This document shows positions 1 through 8,999 of a DNA stretch of 36,339 bases, piece by piece (the stretch's first letter is position 1; the number at the start of each line of letters is the position of its first letter). Under the pieces are notes generated by a model. That model saw only the letters and a program-made list of their open reading frames with translations. It was not told where the DNA came from and ran no database searches. Source of the DNA: an uncultured Eubacterium sp. (GTDB taxonomy: Bacteria > Bacillota > Clostridia > Lachnospirales > Lachnospiraceae); NCBI GenBank assembly GCA_910583555.1, contig CAJTXO010000008.1:93555-129893 (forward strand), written 5' to 3'. The position numbers were made by a program, and so were the translations under genes.

Positions 1-400
1 CTTTTTGTTCTCTTTTTTTCTCTTCGAACACAAATTCCTCAAACGCCTTTTCCCTCAGCTTTTCAAATATTTTCCGCTCTTTCATCGCCTCACTCAGCTT
101 TTCCCTCGCGACTTCTACCTCTTTTTCGCACCGCATTACGGCAAGCTGCTGCTGCATCGCATAAAATTTGAGCACTTCGACTGCGTTCTCCCTCGTCCGG
201 ATCTCGTCCACTGATAACGTTTCACAAAGAACAAGCTTTAACTTCTCTCTGGCCTCTTCCCGCCTGGCCACGATCTTCTCCAGCTTTTCCTGCTCGCGCA
301 GTAGTCTGGCATTCGCCTGGGCGTATTCATTTTTTGCCTGATCTTCCAGCTTTTCCTTCATATTTAATATATTCTGCATCGAAAATCGAAAACACGCCAT
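1..400 (-). CDS. fliJ: Flagellar protein FliJ, truncated by the window edge
   Basis: An open frame on the minus strand starts with ATG at 400 and reads through base 1 without a stop, giving about 133 residues of the N-terminal part. The product begins MACFRFSMQNILNMKEKLED and is strongly charged, rich in Glu, Lys, Arg and Gln, with the uninterrupted heptad character of a long coiled coil. FliJ is the small coiled-coil component of the flagellar type III export apparatus; it sits in the FliI ATPase ring and engages the export gate. A purine-rich GGGGAGG lies just upstream of the ATG. It lies directly downstream of fliI, its usual position in Firmicute flagellar operons. The family is poorly conserved in sequence, so the call rests on position, size and coiled-coil composition. 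Confidence 0.82.
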   Translation of the reverse strand, partial: MACFRFSMQNILNMKEKLEDQAKNEYAQANARLLREQEKLEKIVARREEAREKLKLVLCETLSVDEIRTRENAVEVLKFYAMQQQLAVMRCEKEVEVAREKLSEAMKERKIFEKLREKAFEEFVFEEKKREQK

Positions 401-469
401 CCTGCCTGCCTCCCCGCCAGTTCATGGTCCCGCGGTATATACTATACACCGCGCGGTAAAACTCACCGA

Positions 470-1810
470 TCAGTAATTTTCCTCTTCTTCACCGGCAAAT
501 ATATCCGTCATGATCGAAACAGCATCTTCAAACGTAAACTTTTCTTCCGTTGACTGTTTCAGGAATCCGTTGACCTGATCGATCTTCTCGATTGCAAAAT
601 CAATCTCGTGGTTCGAACCCGATTTATAGGCCCCGATATTGATCAGATCTTCGGCTTCTCGGTAAGTGGCGAGCACATGTTTCAATTCTCCAGCCACTTC
701 TTTATGTTCCTTCCCGGCGATCGAACTCATCACACGGGAAATACTTCCCAGTATGTCAATGGCCGGATAGTGGTTTTTCTGCGCCATCGCACGGGAAAGT
801 ACGATATGCCCGTCCAGGATACCCCTGGCCGTATCGGTGATCGGCTCATTAAAATCATCTCCATCGACTAACACCGAGTACAATCCGGTGATCGATCCGC
901 GTTCTGAATTTCCCGCGCGTTCCAAAAGCTTTGGCATCTCGGCGTACACACTGGGCGGATACCCTCTGGAAACAGGCGGTTCCCCGGACGCGAGTCCGAT
1001 CTCCCGCTGCGCCATGGAAAAACGCGTCAGCGAATCCATCATCAGCAGCACGTCTTTTCCCTTATCACGGAAATATTCCGCGATCGCCGTCGCCGTCTTT
1101 GCCGCCTTGTTTCGGATGAGCGCAGGTTTATCGGACGTCGCCACAACGACGACCGAGCGGCGCATGCCCTCTTCCCCGAGATCCCTCTCGATAAATTCTC
1201 GGACTTCCCTGCCTCGCTCTCCGATGAGCGCGATCACATTCACATCCGCCTTCGTATTTCTCGCAAACATGCCCATCAGCGTACTTTTTCCCACGCCGCT
1301 TCCCGCAAATATGCCAATACGCTGTCCTTTTCCTACCGTGATCAGGCCGTCTACAGCCTTCACGCCCAAAGGAAGGACTTCATCAATCAATTTACGGGTT
1401 AATGGATCAGGCGGAGACGCCTCTACAGAATATTTGTGACTATTTTCTGACAGCAGCGGCGCATTCATCGGCTCCCCTACGCCGTCCAGCGTCTTCCCGA
1501 GAAGTTCATCGCTGACGGACACCTGCAGCGGCGCCCCGGTATTCTCTACCCAGCTCCCGAGTCCGACCCCCTCGACATTGTCATAGGGCATCAGCAAAAC
1601 CCGGTCATCCCGGAATCCTACCACTTCCGCCTTTACCGCTCCCACGGAAGAATTGGACTTGATGATACAGAGGTCGTTCAGCTTTGCCTCCGGCCCGATC
1701 GACTCGATCGTCAGGCCGACTACTTTTGTCACCTTGCCTAGATGTCTGACGTGACTCCTCTCCAACAGCGCATCGTATCTGTCAAAATTTATTACAGATG
1801 AAGGATTCAT
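470..1810 (-). CDS. fliI: Flagellar export ATPase FliI
   Basis: FliI is the cytoplasmic F1-beta-like ATPase of the flagellar type III export system, working with FliH and FliJ. The protein (446 residues from the chosen start) shows the Walker A motif GSGVGKST near residue 170, the GERGREVREFIERDL block, a Walker B region around LLMMDSLTRF and the motif SGEPPVSRGYPPS, all characteristic of FliI/YscN ATPases. Length matches the family. Two ATGs compete: the one at 1816 abuts the AAGGGGGA ribosome-binding site with no spacer, whereas the ATG at 1810 has about 5 nt of spacing, so 1810 is preferred. It follows fliH closely, consistent with one operon. Confidence 0.95.
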   Translation of the reverse strand: MNPSSVINFDRYDALLERSHVRHLGKVTKVVGLTIESIGPEAKLNDLCIIKSNSSVGAVKAEVVGFRDDRVLLMPYDNVEGVGLGSWVENTGAPLQVSVSDELLGKTLDGVGEPMNAPLLSENSHKYSVEASPPDPLTRKLIDEVLPLGVKAVDGLITVGKGQRIGIFAGSGVGKSTLMGMFARNTKADVNVIALIGERGREVREFIERDLGEEGMRRSVVVVATSDKPALIRNKAAKTATAIAEYFRDKGKDVLLMMDSLTRFSMAQREIGLASGEPPVSRGYPPSVYAEMPKLLERAGNSERGSITGLYSVLVDGDDFNEPITDTARGILDGHIVLSRAMAQKNHYPAIDILGSISRVMSSIAGKEHKEVAGELKHVLATYREAEDLINIGAYKSGSNHEIDFAIEKIDQVNGFLKQSTEEKFTFEDAVSIMTDIFAGEEEENY

Positions 1811-1822
1811 AGTCATCCCCCT

Positions 1823-2713
1823 TTAGTTTACCAGCATTTTTAAATCGCGGACAAGCATATCGAGCTGTGTCTGAAACCCGCAGTCAGCCATTTGGCTGTC
1901 TGTCTCAATGATACACTGTCCTTTCTCCAGTCCCTTTTCCTCTACAAATTCAAAGACAGCGCCCTCACCGACATACTCCGCCAGTTCCGCTCTGTGTGCT
2001 TCCAAATAGTATACATCGTCCGAAGAGACCCGGATCTTATAATTGGCCGACGGCTCGAGATCCTGAGCTGCTGTACGGATCAGATAGAGTATCAGATCTT
2101 TCTTATCTTCTATGACAACGTCCGTCAGTTTCTTCACGAGGGCAATAACAACATCTACATATTTACTCTCGATCCCGGCCAGGCACGAAGCGAGTTCTTC
2201 CCGCTGCATCCTCGCATTCTCCGCCAGTTCCGCTTCCTTCTGCTGGATGTCCTGCTCCGCCTCAGCCATGCCGTCCTCATATCCCTGATTCCGGCCTTCT
2301 TCATATCCGCTCGCCCTCGCCGCATCAGCGGCGATCTGCGCATCGGCTCTGATCTTTTGCGCCTCTTTTTTTGCTTCCGCAATATGCCGGTCCGCCGCGT
2401 CTTCTGCCTCTTTCTGACGTTTGCGGAGTTCTTCATCCAGATCGGTCACCGGAAGGCCCGCGCTGAACTGGCCGCCCTTCTCCCCGGCATTTTCCTGGGA
2501 CACATCCATTCCGGCAGCCTGAAGTGCTTTTTCGGCCTCGATCTCACTCATCGTCTTGAATTCCATCACGCCGGCTCCGATTCCCTTCAACGGTTCCAGT
2601 TTCTTTTTTCCTTCGTTCAGCGGAATAAACATATCTTCCTGGCGGTTGTTATCTATGACAAATGTCTCTTTTCCTCTCATATCAACGAAAGGATACTTGA
2701 TCAGATTAGACAA
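1823..2713 (-). CDS. fliH: Flagellar assembly protein FliH (TTG start)
   Basis: FliH is the negative regulator and stator-like partner of the FliI ATPase. The predicted 296-residue product has a central, very acidic and basic Ala/Glu/Lys/Gln-rich coiled coil (about residues 95-185) followed by a C-terminal FliH/V-ATPase E-subunit-like domain, as expected. A longer frame with no good ribosome-binding site extends upstream into fliG. The TTG at 2713 gives the N-terminus MSNLIKYPFV, resembling Firmicute FliH proteins, and carries a perfect GGAGGTGA Shine-Dalgarno 8 nt upstream. This start overlaps the fliG stop by 8 bp, suggesting translational coupling. FliH diverges in sequence, so identification relies on position between fliG and fliI and on the coiled coil. 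Confidence 0.87.
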   Translation of the reverse strand: MSNLIKYPFVDMRGKETFVIDNNRQEDMFIPLNEGKKKLEPLKGIGAGVMEFKTMSEIEAEKALQAAGMDVSQENAGEKGGQFSAGLPVTDLDEELRKRQKEAEDAADRHIAEAKKEAQKIRADAQIAADAARASGYEEGRNQGYEDGMAEAEQDIQQKEAELAENARMQREELASCLAGIESKYVDVVIALVKKLTDVVIEDKKDLILYLIRTAAQDLEPSANYKIRVSSDDVYYLEAHRAELAEYVGEGAVFEFVEEKGLEKGQCIIETDSQMADCGFQTQLDMLVRDLKMLVN

Positions 2714-3731
2714 CGATCTCGTCACCTCCGCCTCTCGAAATGACAATCTCACCGGAATCCTCAAGTTTTCGGATCACATTAACGATCTTCTGCTGTGCCT
2801 CTTCCACATCTTTCATACGGACAGGGCCCATATATTCCATATCCTCCCGGATCATCGCGGACAAACGGGTTGACATATTGTTAAAGATAACGTTCTGCAC
2901 ATCTTCGTTCGCTCCTTTGAGGGCAACGGCCAGCTCGCTGTTCTCCACCTCACGCAGCACTCGCTGGATCGAACGGTCGTCCAGCATAAGGATATCCTCG
3001 AATACGAACATCTTCTTGCGGATCTCGTCTGCCAGTTCCGGTTCCTCGATTTCCAGGTTTTCCATAATATGCTTTTCTGTTCCACGGTCTACGGTGTTCA
3101 ACACCTCTACGATCGAATCGATACCACCGACGATCGTGTAATCCTGATTGACAAGGGAAGAAAGTTTCTGTTCCAAAATATTCTCCACCTCCTTGATGAC
3201 ATCGGGAGACGTCCGGTCCATCAGGGCAATACGCTTCGCCACATCGGTCTGCTTATCCGGCGTGAGCGTACTGATGATACCCGCCGCCTGCGTCGGGGAC
3301 AGGTACGATAAGATAAGGGCGATTGTCTGCGGATGTTCATCCTGGATAAAGTTGAGGATCTGGGATGCCTCGGTCTTACGTATAAATTCGAACGGACGAA
3401 CCTGCAGGGATGCCGTGAGCTTGCCGAGCACCTCTTTTGCCTTCTCTTCTCCGAGCGCCTTCTGAAGCAGGTCCTTCGCGTACCCGATCCCGCCCTCTTC
3501 GATATACTGCTGGGCAAGACATACTTCATAAAACTCATTCAAAACAGCTTCTTTCTCTGCCGGCGTAACATTCCGGATATTGGCAATTTCCAATGTAAGC
3601 TGTTCAATCTCATCTTCTTTTAAGTGTTTAAAAACGGTAGCCGCTTTCTCCGGGCCGAGCGTGATCAAAAGTATCGCGGCCTTTTGAACGCCATCCATTT
3701 CAGAAATCGAAACTGTACGCGCATGAGCCAT
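2706..3731 (-). CDS. fliG: Flagellar motor switch protein FliG
   Basis: FliG is the C-ring protein that transmits torque from the stators to the MS ring. The 341-residue product has the family's usual length. It opens with a motif around MDGVQKAAILLITLGPEKAA (FliG N-domain that binds FliF), contains the middle domain with the block DEHPQTIALILSYL (the EHPQ motif), and ends with the charged C-terminal torque helix region, including DDRSIQRVLREVENSELAVA with conserved Arg, Asp and Glu. It sits 6 bp after fliF and overlaps fliH. The start ATG at 3731 is preceded by GGGGG at moderate distance. Confidence 0.97.
   Translation of the reverse strand: MAHARTVSISEMDGVQKAAILLITLGPEKAATVFKHLKEDEIEQLTLEIANIRNVTPAEKEAVLNEFYEVCLAQQYIEEGGIGYAKDLLQKALGEEKAKEVLGKLTASLQVRPFEFIRKTEASQILNFIQDEHPQTIALILSYLSPTQAAGIISTLTPDKQTDVAKRIALMDRTSPDVIKEVENILEQKLSSLVNQDYTIVGGIDSIVEVLNTVDRGTEKHIMENLEIEEPELADEIRKKMFVFEDILMLDDRSIQRVLREVENSELAVALKGANEDVQNVIFNNMSTRLSAMIREDMEYMGPVRMKDVEEAQQKIVNVIRKLEDSGEIVISRGGGDEIVV
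2722..2729 (-). promoter_or_regulatory. Ribosome-binding site deciding the fliH TTG start
   Basis: The minus strand reads GGAGGTGA, a full complement to the 16S anti-Shine-Dalgarno, with an 8-nt spacer to TTG at 2713. It lies inside the last codons of fliG. No comparable site serves the upstream in-frame alternatives. Confidence 0.75.
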
Positions 3732-3737
3732 CTGTCT

Positions 3738-5372
3738 TTACCCCCAATCTTCATTGATCCAGTTTCGCAGCAGCGACGCCACCGCATCCGGATTTTCATC
3801 AACAAATTTTTCTATAAGAGTTCTCGTCTCCGACTTCTCTCCAAATTCGATCTCCTCGAGGCTTTCGCCCTCTTCCGCCGTCGTCGCGAGCAGATCCTCT
3901 ACCGAAAGTTCCGGCTCTAACTCTGTCACTTCTACCGGCGATGTCCCGCGGATGATCACGAAAATCAACAAAGCACCAATCAGTACAGTGAGTATGATCA
4001 TCAGGTAATTGGTAAAGCTTCCAACGAAGCTCGACTCTTCTGCCGCCTCAAATACTGGTTTTTCCTGTACCCGGATCGAAATATTATTCGCCGCGATACC
4101 TGTCGAAGCCGCCACGAGTTCCACTAACCCTTCCGGTACATCCAGCGGCGTGACCGCGCTATTCTGCTCGATGTACTGGTCAAACGTCATGTTGTCGAGC
4201 GCCCCCTGTTCCTGAAGCGCTTCCTCCGAAACCCTGCGGTATGTCGTGAGAACGATACCGATCGAAGATTCCTCCTGATTTACCGCCCCCACTTCATGCT
4301 CGATGTTTTTCACATCCTCATTCGGAAGATAATCATATTTATTCAGAACGGTCTCCGTATTCGTGGAACCGTTATTTTGCAGCATGTAATCCGTTTCCTC
4401 GGCATTGGAATCCGTTCCCGGCACACCTCCGCTCCCGGACTGGCCGTTTGACTTATACTCGTACGAGTGGGAGTAATACCCCTGGTCCTGTCCTTCCGGC
4501 ACGGAATATTCCGTATAAAGCTCGGTGACTTTATCCATATTATAATCGATCGCCATCTCACTGACAGCCGCATCGTCGTATCCTGCTTTCAACAGGATCC
4601 TCTCGGTCCTCTCCGCGAATGTGCGCTGAAGCTTTGCCTTGTAATCTTCCAGGCCTGAAACGGTTCCGCCCAGCGTATTGTCGGTCTTTGCGCCATACAA
4701 CAGGTTTCCGGTCGTATCCACGATCACGACATTATCAGTCGTCGTATTGCCGACGGCATTCGTGAGATAGAAGGCCATCGCCCGCGCCACTTCCGTTTCG
4801 ATCTCCTTGCCGTTTGCCACACGGAGCGTAACACTGACGGCTGTTTCTTCTTTTTCCGAGCGGATCGTGTTATCGTCCTCTCTCCGGTCTATGATGACGG
4901 ATGCGTCTTCCACCCCGTCAAAGTTTAATAAGTTCTCTTTTATCGACGACTGCAGAGCCAGTGTGATCTTCGTATGCTTTTCAAGCGAAGATGTCGTCAT
5001 ATCACTTTTCAGGGCGTCCTCCCATGTCATATCTTTATCCACGATACCCTGGGACCCCATCGTAAGGACCGCGTCTGAGTAGTCGGACTGTTCCACTTCA
5101 AAGCTCGTCGTCCCAGAAGTGTCGGTATCCATTTCATAATTTACACCTTTTTCCGTCAGCGCGTCCGACAGCTCACTAGCCAGCGCGCCGTCCGACAGCG
5201 TAGCAAGATGTGTATAAGTCGGTCTTGTCAGCAAATAAGACAATAAAACCAACAGAAAAAAAACCGCCAGCGTAACACAGGTAATGATCGTTTTCTGTTT
5301 CGTCGTATAATTATTCCACCAAGAAATCAATTTATCTTTAATGGCGATCAACTGATCCATCATAAACTTCAT
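3738..5372 (-). CDS. fliF: Flagellar MS-ring protein FliF
   Basis: FliF forms the membrane MS ring, the foundation of the basal body. The 544-residue product has an N-terminal TM segment (about residues 28-50, rich in Val, Leu and Phe), the YscJ/FliF ring-building domains, including LATLSDGALASELSDAL and a region near EDASVIIDRRED, a low-complexity Gly/Ser/Asn-rich loop around residues 310-335, a second TM around residues 440-465, and a C-terminal tail ending FVDENPDAVASLLRNWINED, which matches the FliG-binding tail. Three possible ATGs lie close together (5372, 5363, 5360); AGGAG is only 2 nt from the first and 11 nt from the second, so the exact start is uncertain. Downstream of fliE in the conserved order. 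Confidence 0.96.
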   Translation of the reverse strand: MKFMMDQLIAIKDKLISWWNNYTTKQKTIITCVTLAVFFLLVLLSYLLTRPTYTHLATLSDGALASELSDALTEKGVNYEMDTDTSGTTSFEVEQSDYSDAVLTMGSQGIVDKDMTWEDALKSDMTTSSLEKHTKITLALQSSIKENLLNFDGVEDASVIIDRREDDNTIRSEKEETAVSVTLRVANGKEIETEVARAMAFYLTNAVGNTTTDNVVIVDTTGNLLYGAKTDNTLGGTVSGLEDYKAKLQRTFAERTERILLKAGYDDAAVSEMAIDYNMDKVTELYTEYSVPEGQDQGYYSHSYEYKSNGQSGSGGVPGTDSNAEETDYMLQNNGSTNTETVLNKYDYLPNEDVKNIEHEVGAVNQEESSIGIVLTTYRRVSEEALQEQGALDNMTFDQYIEQNSAVTPLDVPEGLVELVAASTGIAANNISIRVQEKPVFEAAEESSFVGSFTNYLMIILTVLIGALLIFVIIRGTSPVEVTELEPELSVEDLLATTAEEGESLEEIEFGEKSETRTLIEKFVDENPDAVASLLRNWINEDWG

Positions 5373-5425
5373 CGCTCCTAACTGTGGTAAAGTATTCTAA
5401 TCCCCGCCAATACACCAAAAAGCGA

Positions 5426-5746
5426 TTAGAACTGCATGTTCAACAGTGTCTTATAGGCCTCTATTGCCGTGTTCTTTACTGCGACCGTGTACTGCAGTGA
5501 AATATTCGCTTTCTGCTGGGCAACCATCAGATCGTGCCAGTTATCCGTCTCTCCAATGGAGAAGCGGATCTCTTCTTCTTCCGCCGCATTGGATAACTGA
5601 TCCGTCTCATTTACCATCTTCATAGCCGATGAGAGAATACTTTCAAACGTTTCCTGCCCCGATGTTTTTATTTCTGTATCTGTCGTACTGCCATACCTGC
5701 TCACTTCCGATAAGCGGTCAATTCCCGAAATCTGACTAATGTTCAT
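5426..5746 (-). CDS. fliE: Flagellar hook-basal body protein FliE
   Basis: FliE is the small adaptor between the MS ring and the proximal rod, exported early by the flagellar type III system. The 106-residue product has the family length. Its C-terminus is diagnostic: a region around WHDLMVAQQKANISLQYTV followed by NTAIEAYKTLLNMQF resembles the conserved helical end of FliE. The ATG at 5746 has AGAGGGG about 9 nt upstream. It lies between flgC and fliF, its standard position. Confidence 0.93.
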   Translation of the reverse strand: MNISQISGIDRLSEVSRYGSTTDTEIKTSGQETFESILSSAMKMVNETDQLSNAAEEEEIRFSIGETDNWHDLMVAQQKANISLQYTVAVKNTAIEAYKTLLNMQF

Positions 5747-5808
5747 CGTCTGCTACCCCTCTTTTCCTCGTCTTGATCATACATCCTCACCGCAATCAGA
5801 CGCACTCA

Positions 5809-6255
5809 TCACGCGCCTCCAAGCTCTAACGCTTTAAGCGCCATCCCTTTTGTGGAATTTAAAACTGTGACGTTCGCCTCGTACGCCCGCGTCGCGTCGA
5901 TCATATTTGTCATTTCCGTCACGGTATTGACGTTCGGATACATCACGTAGCCATCCTCATTCGCATCGGGATGCGACGGATCATAAACGAGATTTCCGTC
6001 GGACGGATCTTCTACGATCTCTGTCACTTTTACACCCTTCCCGATATGGCCGGTCGCGTAACTCAGCGATTCCCGGAACGTCGGAAAACTCTTTTCCTCA
6101 AACACCACCGTCTTGCGCCTGTATACATGTCCATTCGCATCGCGTGTCGTATTTACATTCGCGAGGTTCTGCGCGATAATGTCGCTGCGCACCTGCTGCG
6201 CCGTCATTCCCGTGGCGCTCATGTCCATTGCTCCAAAAACTGACAATCCAATCAC
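5809..6255 (-). CDS. flgC: Flagellar proximal rod protein FlgC
   Basis: FlgC is a proximal rod component of the basal body. The 148-residue product contains the flagellar rod/hook N-terminal motif SDIIAQNLANVNTTR and ends with the typical helical tail EMTNMIDATRAYEANVTVLN followed by a short leucine-rich end; both helices mediate rod subunit packing. The start is uncertain: GTG at 6255 and TTG at 6246 are both plausible, neither has a strong Shine-Dalgarno, and family N-termini fit either. A 17-bp tandem repeat lies immediately upstream in the gap to flgB. Confidence 0.94.
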   Translation of the reverse strand: MIGLSVFGAMDMSATGMTAQQVRSDIIAQNLANVNTTRDANGHVYRRKTVVFEEKSFPTFRESLSYATGHIGKGVKVTEIVEDPSDGNLVYDPSHPDANEDGYVMYPNVNTVTEMTNMIDATRAYEANVTVLNSTKGMALKALELGGA

Positions 6256-6263
6256 TTCTTTCT

Positions 6264-6297
6264 ATTATTATGCTGTAATAATTATTATGCTGTAATA
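6264..6297. repeat. Exact 17-bp tandem repeat (two copies) between flgB and flgC
   Basis: The unit attattatgctgtaata occurs at 6264-6280 and again at 6281-6297 without a mismatch, with a further 3 matching bases after it. It fills part of the 99-bp gap upstream of the flgC start on the minus strand. It is AT-rich and has no coding role that I can see. Confidence 0.9.
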
Positions 6298-6354
6298 ATT
6301 TTCGCTTTACTTTCCCACCCGGTATCGAACGCCCTAAAAAACCGCGCGACAAAA

Positions 6355-6744
6355 TCAACTTGTCTTAAGCGCCGTCTTAAGCCGCGAGAATTCCTGATTC
6401 ATGGAATTCATCAGCGTATAGTACTTAAGCTGGTTTTTAGCAAGCTCCACACTTTCTGTATTCATATCGACATTATTCCCGTCATAGCGGTAACTCAGAT
6501 TTACCTGATCTGTATATGTAGTGCAGTTCAGCTCATTCAGATCCAGTCCCGCGACTGTCTCATCGAGCGAATCCGTTCCCGCGACCAGATTGGCCAGATA
6601 TGTCTCAAACTGTACGTCTTTTCTTTTGAAATTAGGCGTGTCCGCGTTGGCAATATTGTTGGCGAGGATATCATTTCTCGTCCAGCTCGCGTCTGCCGCC
6701 TTGCTTAACACATTTACGTAGTTGTATGCGTTAGACAGAACCAT
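6355..6744 (-). CDS. flgB: Flagellar proximal rod protein FlgB
   Basis: FlgB is the first rod protein of the basal body. The product (129 residues from the chosen start) opens MVLSNAYNYVNVLSKAADAS and carries the rod motif NDILANNIANADTPNFKRKDV near residues 25-45; the C-terminal helix includes ELAKNQLKYYTLMNSMNQEF, a typical FlgB end. ATG at 6744 is preferred over ATG at 6753, because AGGAAAGG is about 9 nt from the former and nearly adjacent to the latter. It is the first gene of the flagellar operon as seen here, and a sigma-A-like promoter lies about 105 bp upstream. Confidence 0.94.
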   Translation of the reverse strand: MVLSNAYNYVNVLSKAADASWTRNDILANNIANADTPNFKRKDVQFETYLANLVAGTDSLDETVAGLDLNELNCTTYTDQVNLSYRYDGNNVDMNTESVELAKNQLKYYTLMNSMNQEFSRLKTALKTS

Positions 6745-6849
6745 CTCTCTCATCCTTTCCTATTTATTCTCATTTATCCACACAAAAACACAAAGGCATC
6801 ATAGCATTCCCCACAATTCCATTTGCGCGATTCGATTCCACTGAAGTTT

Positions 6850-6878
6850 ATTTTATCATAGTTCAAAAAATAATTCAA
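6850..6878 (-). promoter_or_regulatory. Predicted sigma-A promoter of the flagellar operon
   Basis: On the minus strand TTGAAT (6878-6873) is separated by exactly 17 bp from TAAAAT (6855-6850), both close to the sigma-A consensus. It lies in the 155-bp gap between topA and flgB, pointing at flgB. No sigma-D (flagellar) type promoter was seen in this gap. The rest of the gap contains no gene. Confidence 0.65.
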
Positions 6879-6899
6879 GTACTACTTAACAGGCACTTT

Positions 6900-8984
6900 T
6901 TATTTCTTCTCTCCTTCAGAAACCGCCTCTTTTTCCTTCTTGAAGCCGCATGACGCGTCGGCGCAGACGAGTTTGTTCCCTTTTTCCAGCAGGAAATTTC
7001 CGCATTTTGGGCATGATTGATCCGAGGGCCTCTGCCACATCATGACATCACATTCCGGATAATTTTCACATCCATAATACCTTCTGCCCTTCTGCGTTTT
7101 CTTTATGACGATCTCTCCGCCGCACTTATTGCACGTTACGCCGATCTTTTCAAAATACGGTTTTGTGTTGCGGCAGTCCGGAAATCCCGGGCATGCCAGG
7201 AATTTTCCGTGCGGCCCGTATTTGATCACCATGTTCCTCCCGCAGTTTTCACAGATCGTATCGGTTACTTCGTCTTCAATCTCAATTTTTTCCAACGCCT
7301 GTTCCGCGTGGCTGACTGCTTTTTCCAAATCTGGATAAAAGTTCCGGATGATATTTTTCCACTCCACATTCCCCTCGGCCACGCCGTCCAGAAGCAGTTC
7401 CATTGTTGCCGTGAAGTTCACGTCAACGATACTTGAAAAGGCGCTCGTCATGATCTGGTTCACGATATCGCCCAGTTCCGAGAGATACAGGTTTTTCTGC
7501 TCTTTCGCCACATAGCGGCGGGCGATCAGCGTCGTGATCGTCGGGGCGTACGTACTCGGACGGCCGATTCCCAACTCTTCCAGCGCTTTTACGAGCGACG
7601 CCTCGGTGTAGTGGGCAGGCGGCTGCGTAAAATGCTGCTCCGGTTCGAGAACGGCATCACGGAATACCGTGCCCTTACTTACCTTATGGAGAACGACATT
7701 GTTATCCGCCTTGTCCTCGTCATTCTGGTATACGGAGAGAAAACCCGGGAATACGATCTTAGAACCTGAACTCGTAAAGCGGTACTCCCCGGCGTCGATC
7801 TTCACGGAGGTCGTCTCATATTTAGCTCCCTTCATCCTGCTCGCAACAAATCGTTTCCAAATGATCTGATACAGGCGGAACTGATCCCTCGACAGGGAAT
7901 CTTTCACCATCGCCGGTGTCAGTTCGACATACGTGGGACGGATGGCCTCGTGGGCGTCCTGGATTTTTTTGTCTTCTTTTATGGGTTTATTGGCAGAACC
8001 GATATTTTCCTCCCCGTAATTTTCGCGGATGAACGCCCGGCACTCACTGTCCGCCTCATCCGATATACGGGTGGAATCGGTTCGCAGATACGTGATAAGG
8101 CCGATGGTCCCTCTTCCTTTGACTGCCACTCCCTCGTAGAGCTGCTGTGCCACACGCATCGTTTTCTGCGTCGCGAAATTCAGATTTTTAGAACATTCCT
8201 GCTGCAGCGTACTCGTGGTAAACGGTACCGGCGGCTTCTTCGTCCTCTCACCCTTTTTGATATCCGAGACCTCATACACGGCGCCCTCCAGCGCGCGCAC
8301 GATCTCATCCATCTCCTGTTTGCTTATATTTTCCTGTTTTTTCGGATTTCCATAATATTTCGCAATTAGCGGTTTTTTACTTCCTTTTACGGCAAACGAA
8401 GCCTCAAGCGACCAGTACTCGTTCGGGATGAACGCGTCGATCTCCGCTTCCCTGTCCGCGATGATACGCAGCGCGACCGACTGCACTCGGCCGGCGCTCA
8501 ACCCACGTTTCACTTTCTGCCACAAAAGCGGACTGATCGAATATCCCACCATGCGGTCAAGTACGCGTCTGGCCTGCTGGGCGTCCACCAGATCCATATC
8601 GATCTCCCTGGACTCCTTGATCGCCTGCCTCACGGCATTTTTTGTAATCTCGTTAAACGTAATGCGTCTCGTTTTTTTCGGATCCAGCTTCAGCGCATGG
8701 CATAAATGCCAGGAAATCGCTTCCCCCTCGCGGTCAGGGTCGGTCGCCAGATACACTCTGTCTGCTTTTTTTACTTCTTTCCGGAGCGATGCGAGAAGTT
8801 CCCCCTTTCCCCGTATCGTAATATACTTCGGCTCAAAATCATTTTCAAAATCGACACCCATCTGGCTCTTCGGCAAATCCCTTACGTGTCCGTTGGAAGC
8901 CACCACCATATAGTTGCTTCCCAAAAATTTTTTGATGGTTTTCGATTTCGCCGGAGACTCGACGATTATCAAGTTCTTAGCCAT
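6900..8984 (-). CDS. topA: DNA topoisomerase I (type IA)
   Basis: TopA relaxes negative supercoils by transient single-strand cleavage. The 694-residue product begins with the Toprim domain (MAKNLIIVESPAKSKTIKKF; acidic motif DPDREGE at residues 82-88). The active-site motif GLITYLRTDSTR places the catalytic tyrosine at residue 299. The C-terminal region has three four-cysteine zinc-ribbon modules: CENC...CPGFPDC, CNKC...CENYPEC and CPKC...CADASC, as usual for Firmicute TopA. It follows dprA by 15 bp, so the two are likely co-transcribed. Confidence 0.97.
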   Translation of the reverse strand: MAKNLIIVESPAKSKTIKKFLGSNYMVVASNGHVRDLPKSQMGVDFENDFEPKYITIRGKGELLASLRKEVKKADRVYLATDPDREGEAISWHLCHALKLDPKKTRRITFNEITKNAVRQAIKESREIDMDLVDAQQARRVLDRMVGYSISPLLWQKVKRGLSAGRVQSVALRIIADREAEIDAFIPNEYWSLEASFAVKGSKKPLIAKYYGNPKKQENISKQEMDEIVRALEGAVYEVSDIKKGERTKKPPVPFTTSTLQQECSKNLNFATQKTMRVAQQLYEGVAVKGRGTIGLITYLRTDSTRISDEADSECRAFIRENYGEENIGSANKPIKEDKKIQDAHEAIRPTYVELTPAMVKDSLSRDQFRLYQIIWKRFVASRMKGAKYETTSVKIDAGEYRFTSSGSKIVFPGFLSVYQNDEDKADNNVVLHKVSKGTVFRDAVLEPEQHFTQPPAHYTEASLVKALEELGIGRPSTYAPTITTLIARRYVAKEQKNLYLSELGDIVNQIMTSAFSSIVDVNFTATMELLLDGVAEGNVEWKNIIRNFYPDLEKAVSHAEQALEKIEIEDEVTDTICENCGRNMVIKYGPHGKFLACPGFPDCRNTKPYFEKIGVTCNKCGGEIVIKKTQKGRRYYGCENYPECDVMMWQRPSDQSCPKCGNFLLEKGNKLVCADASCGFKKEKEAVSEGEKK

Positions 8985-8999
8985 CTCACATAGCCCCCT

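Noticed and set aside
431..453. CGCGGT/ACCGCG hairpin between fliI and fliJ.
   Set aside because: Six-base arms with an 11-nt loop and no T-tract in the direction of transcription; too weak to call a terminator.
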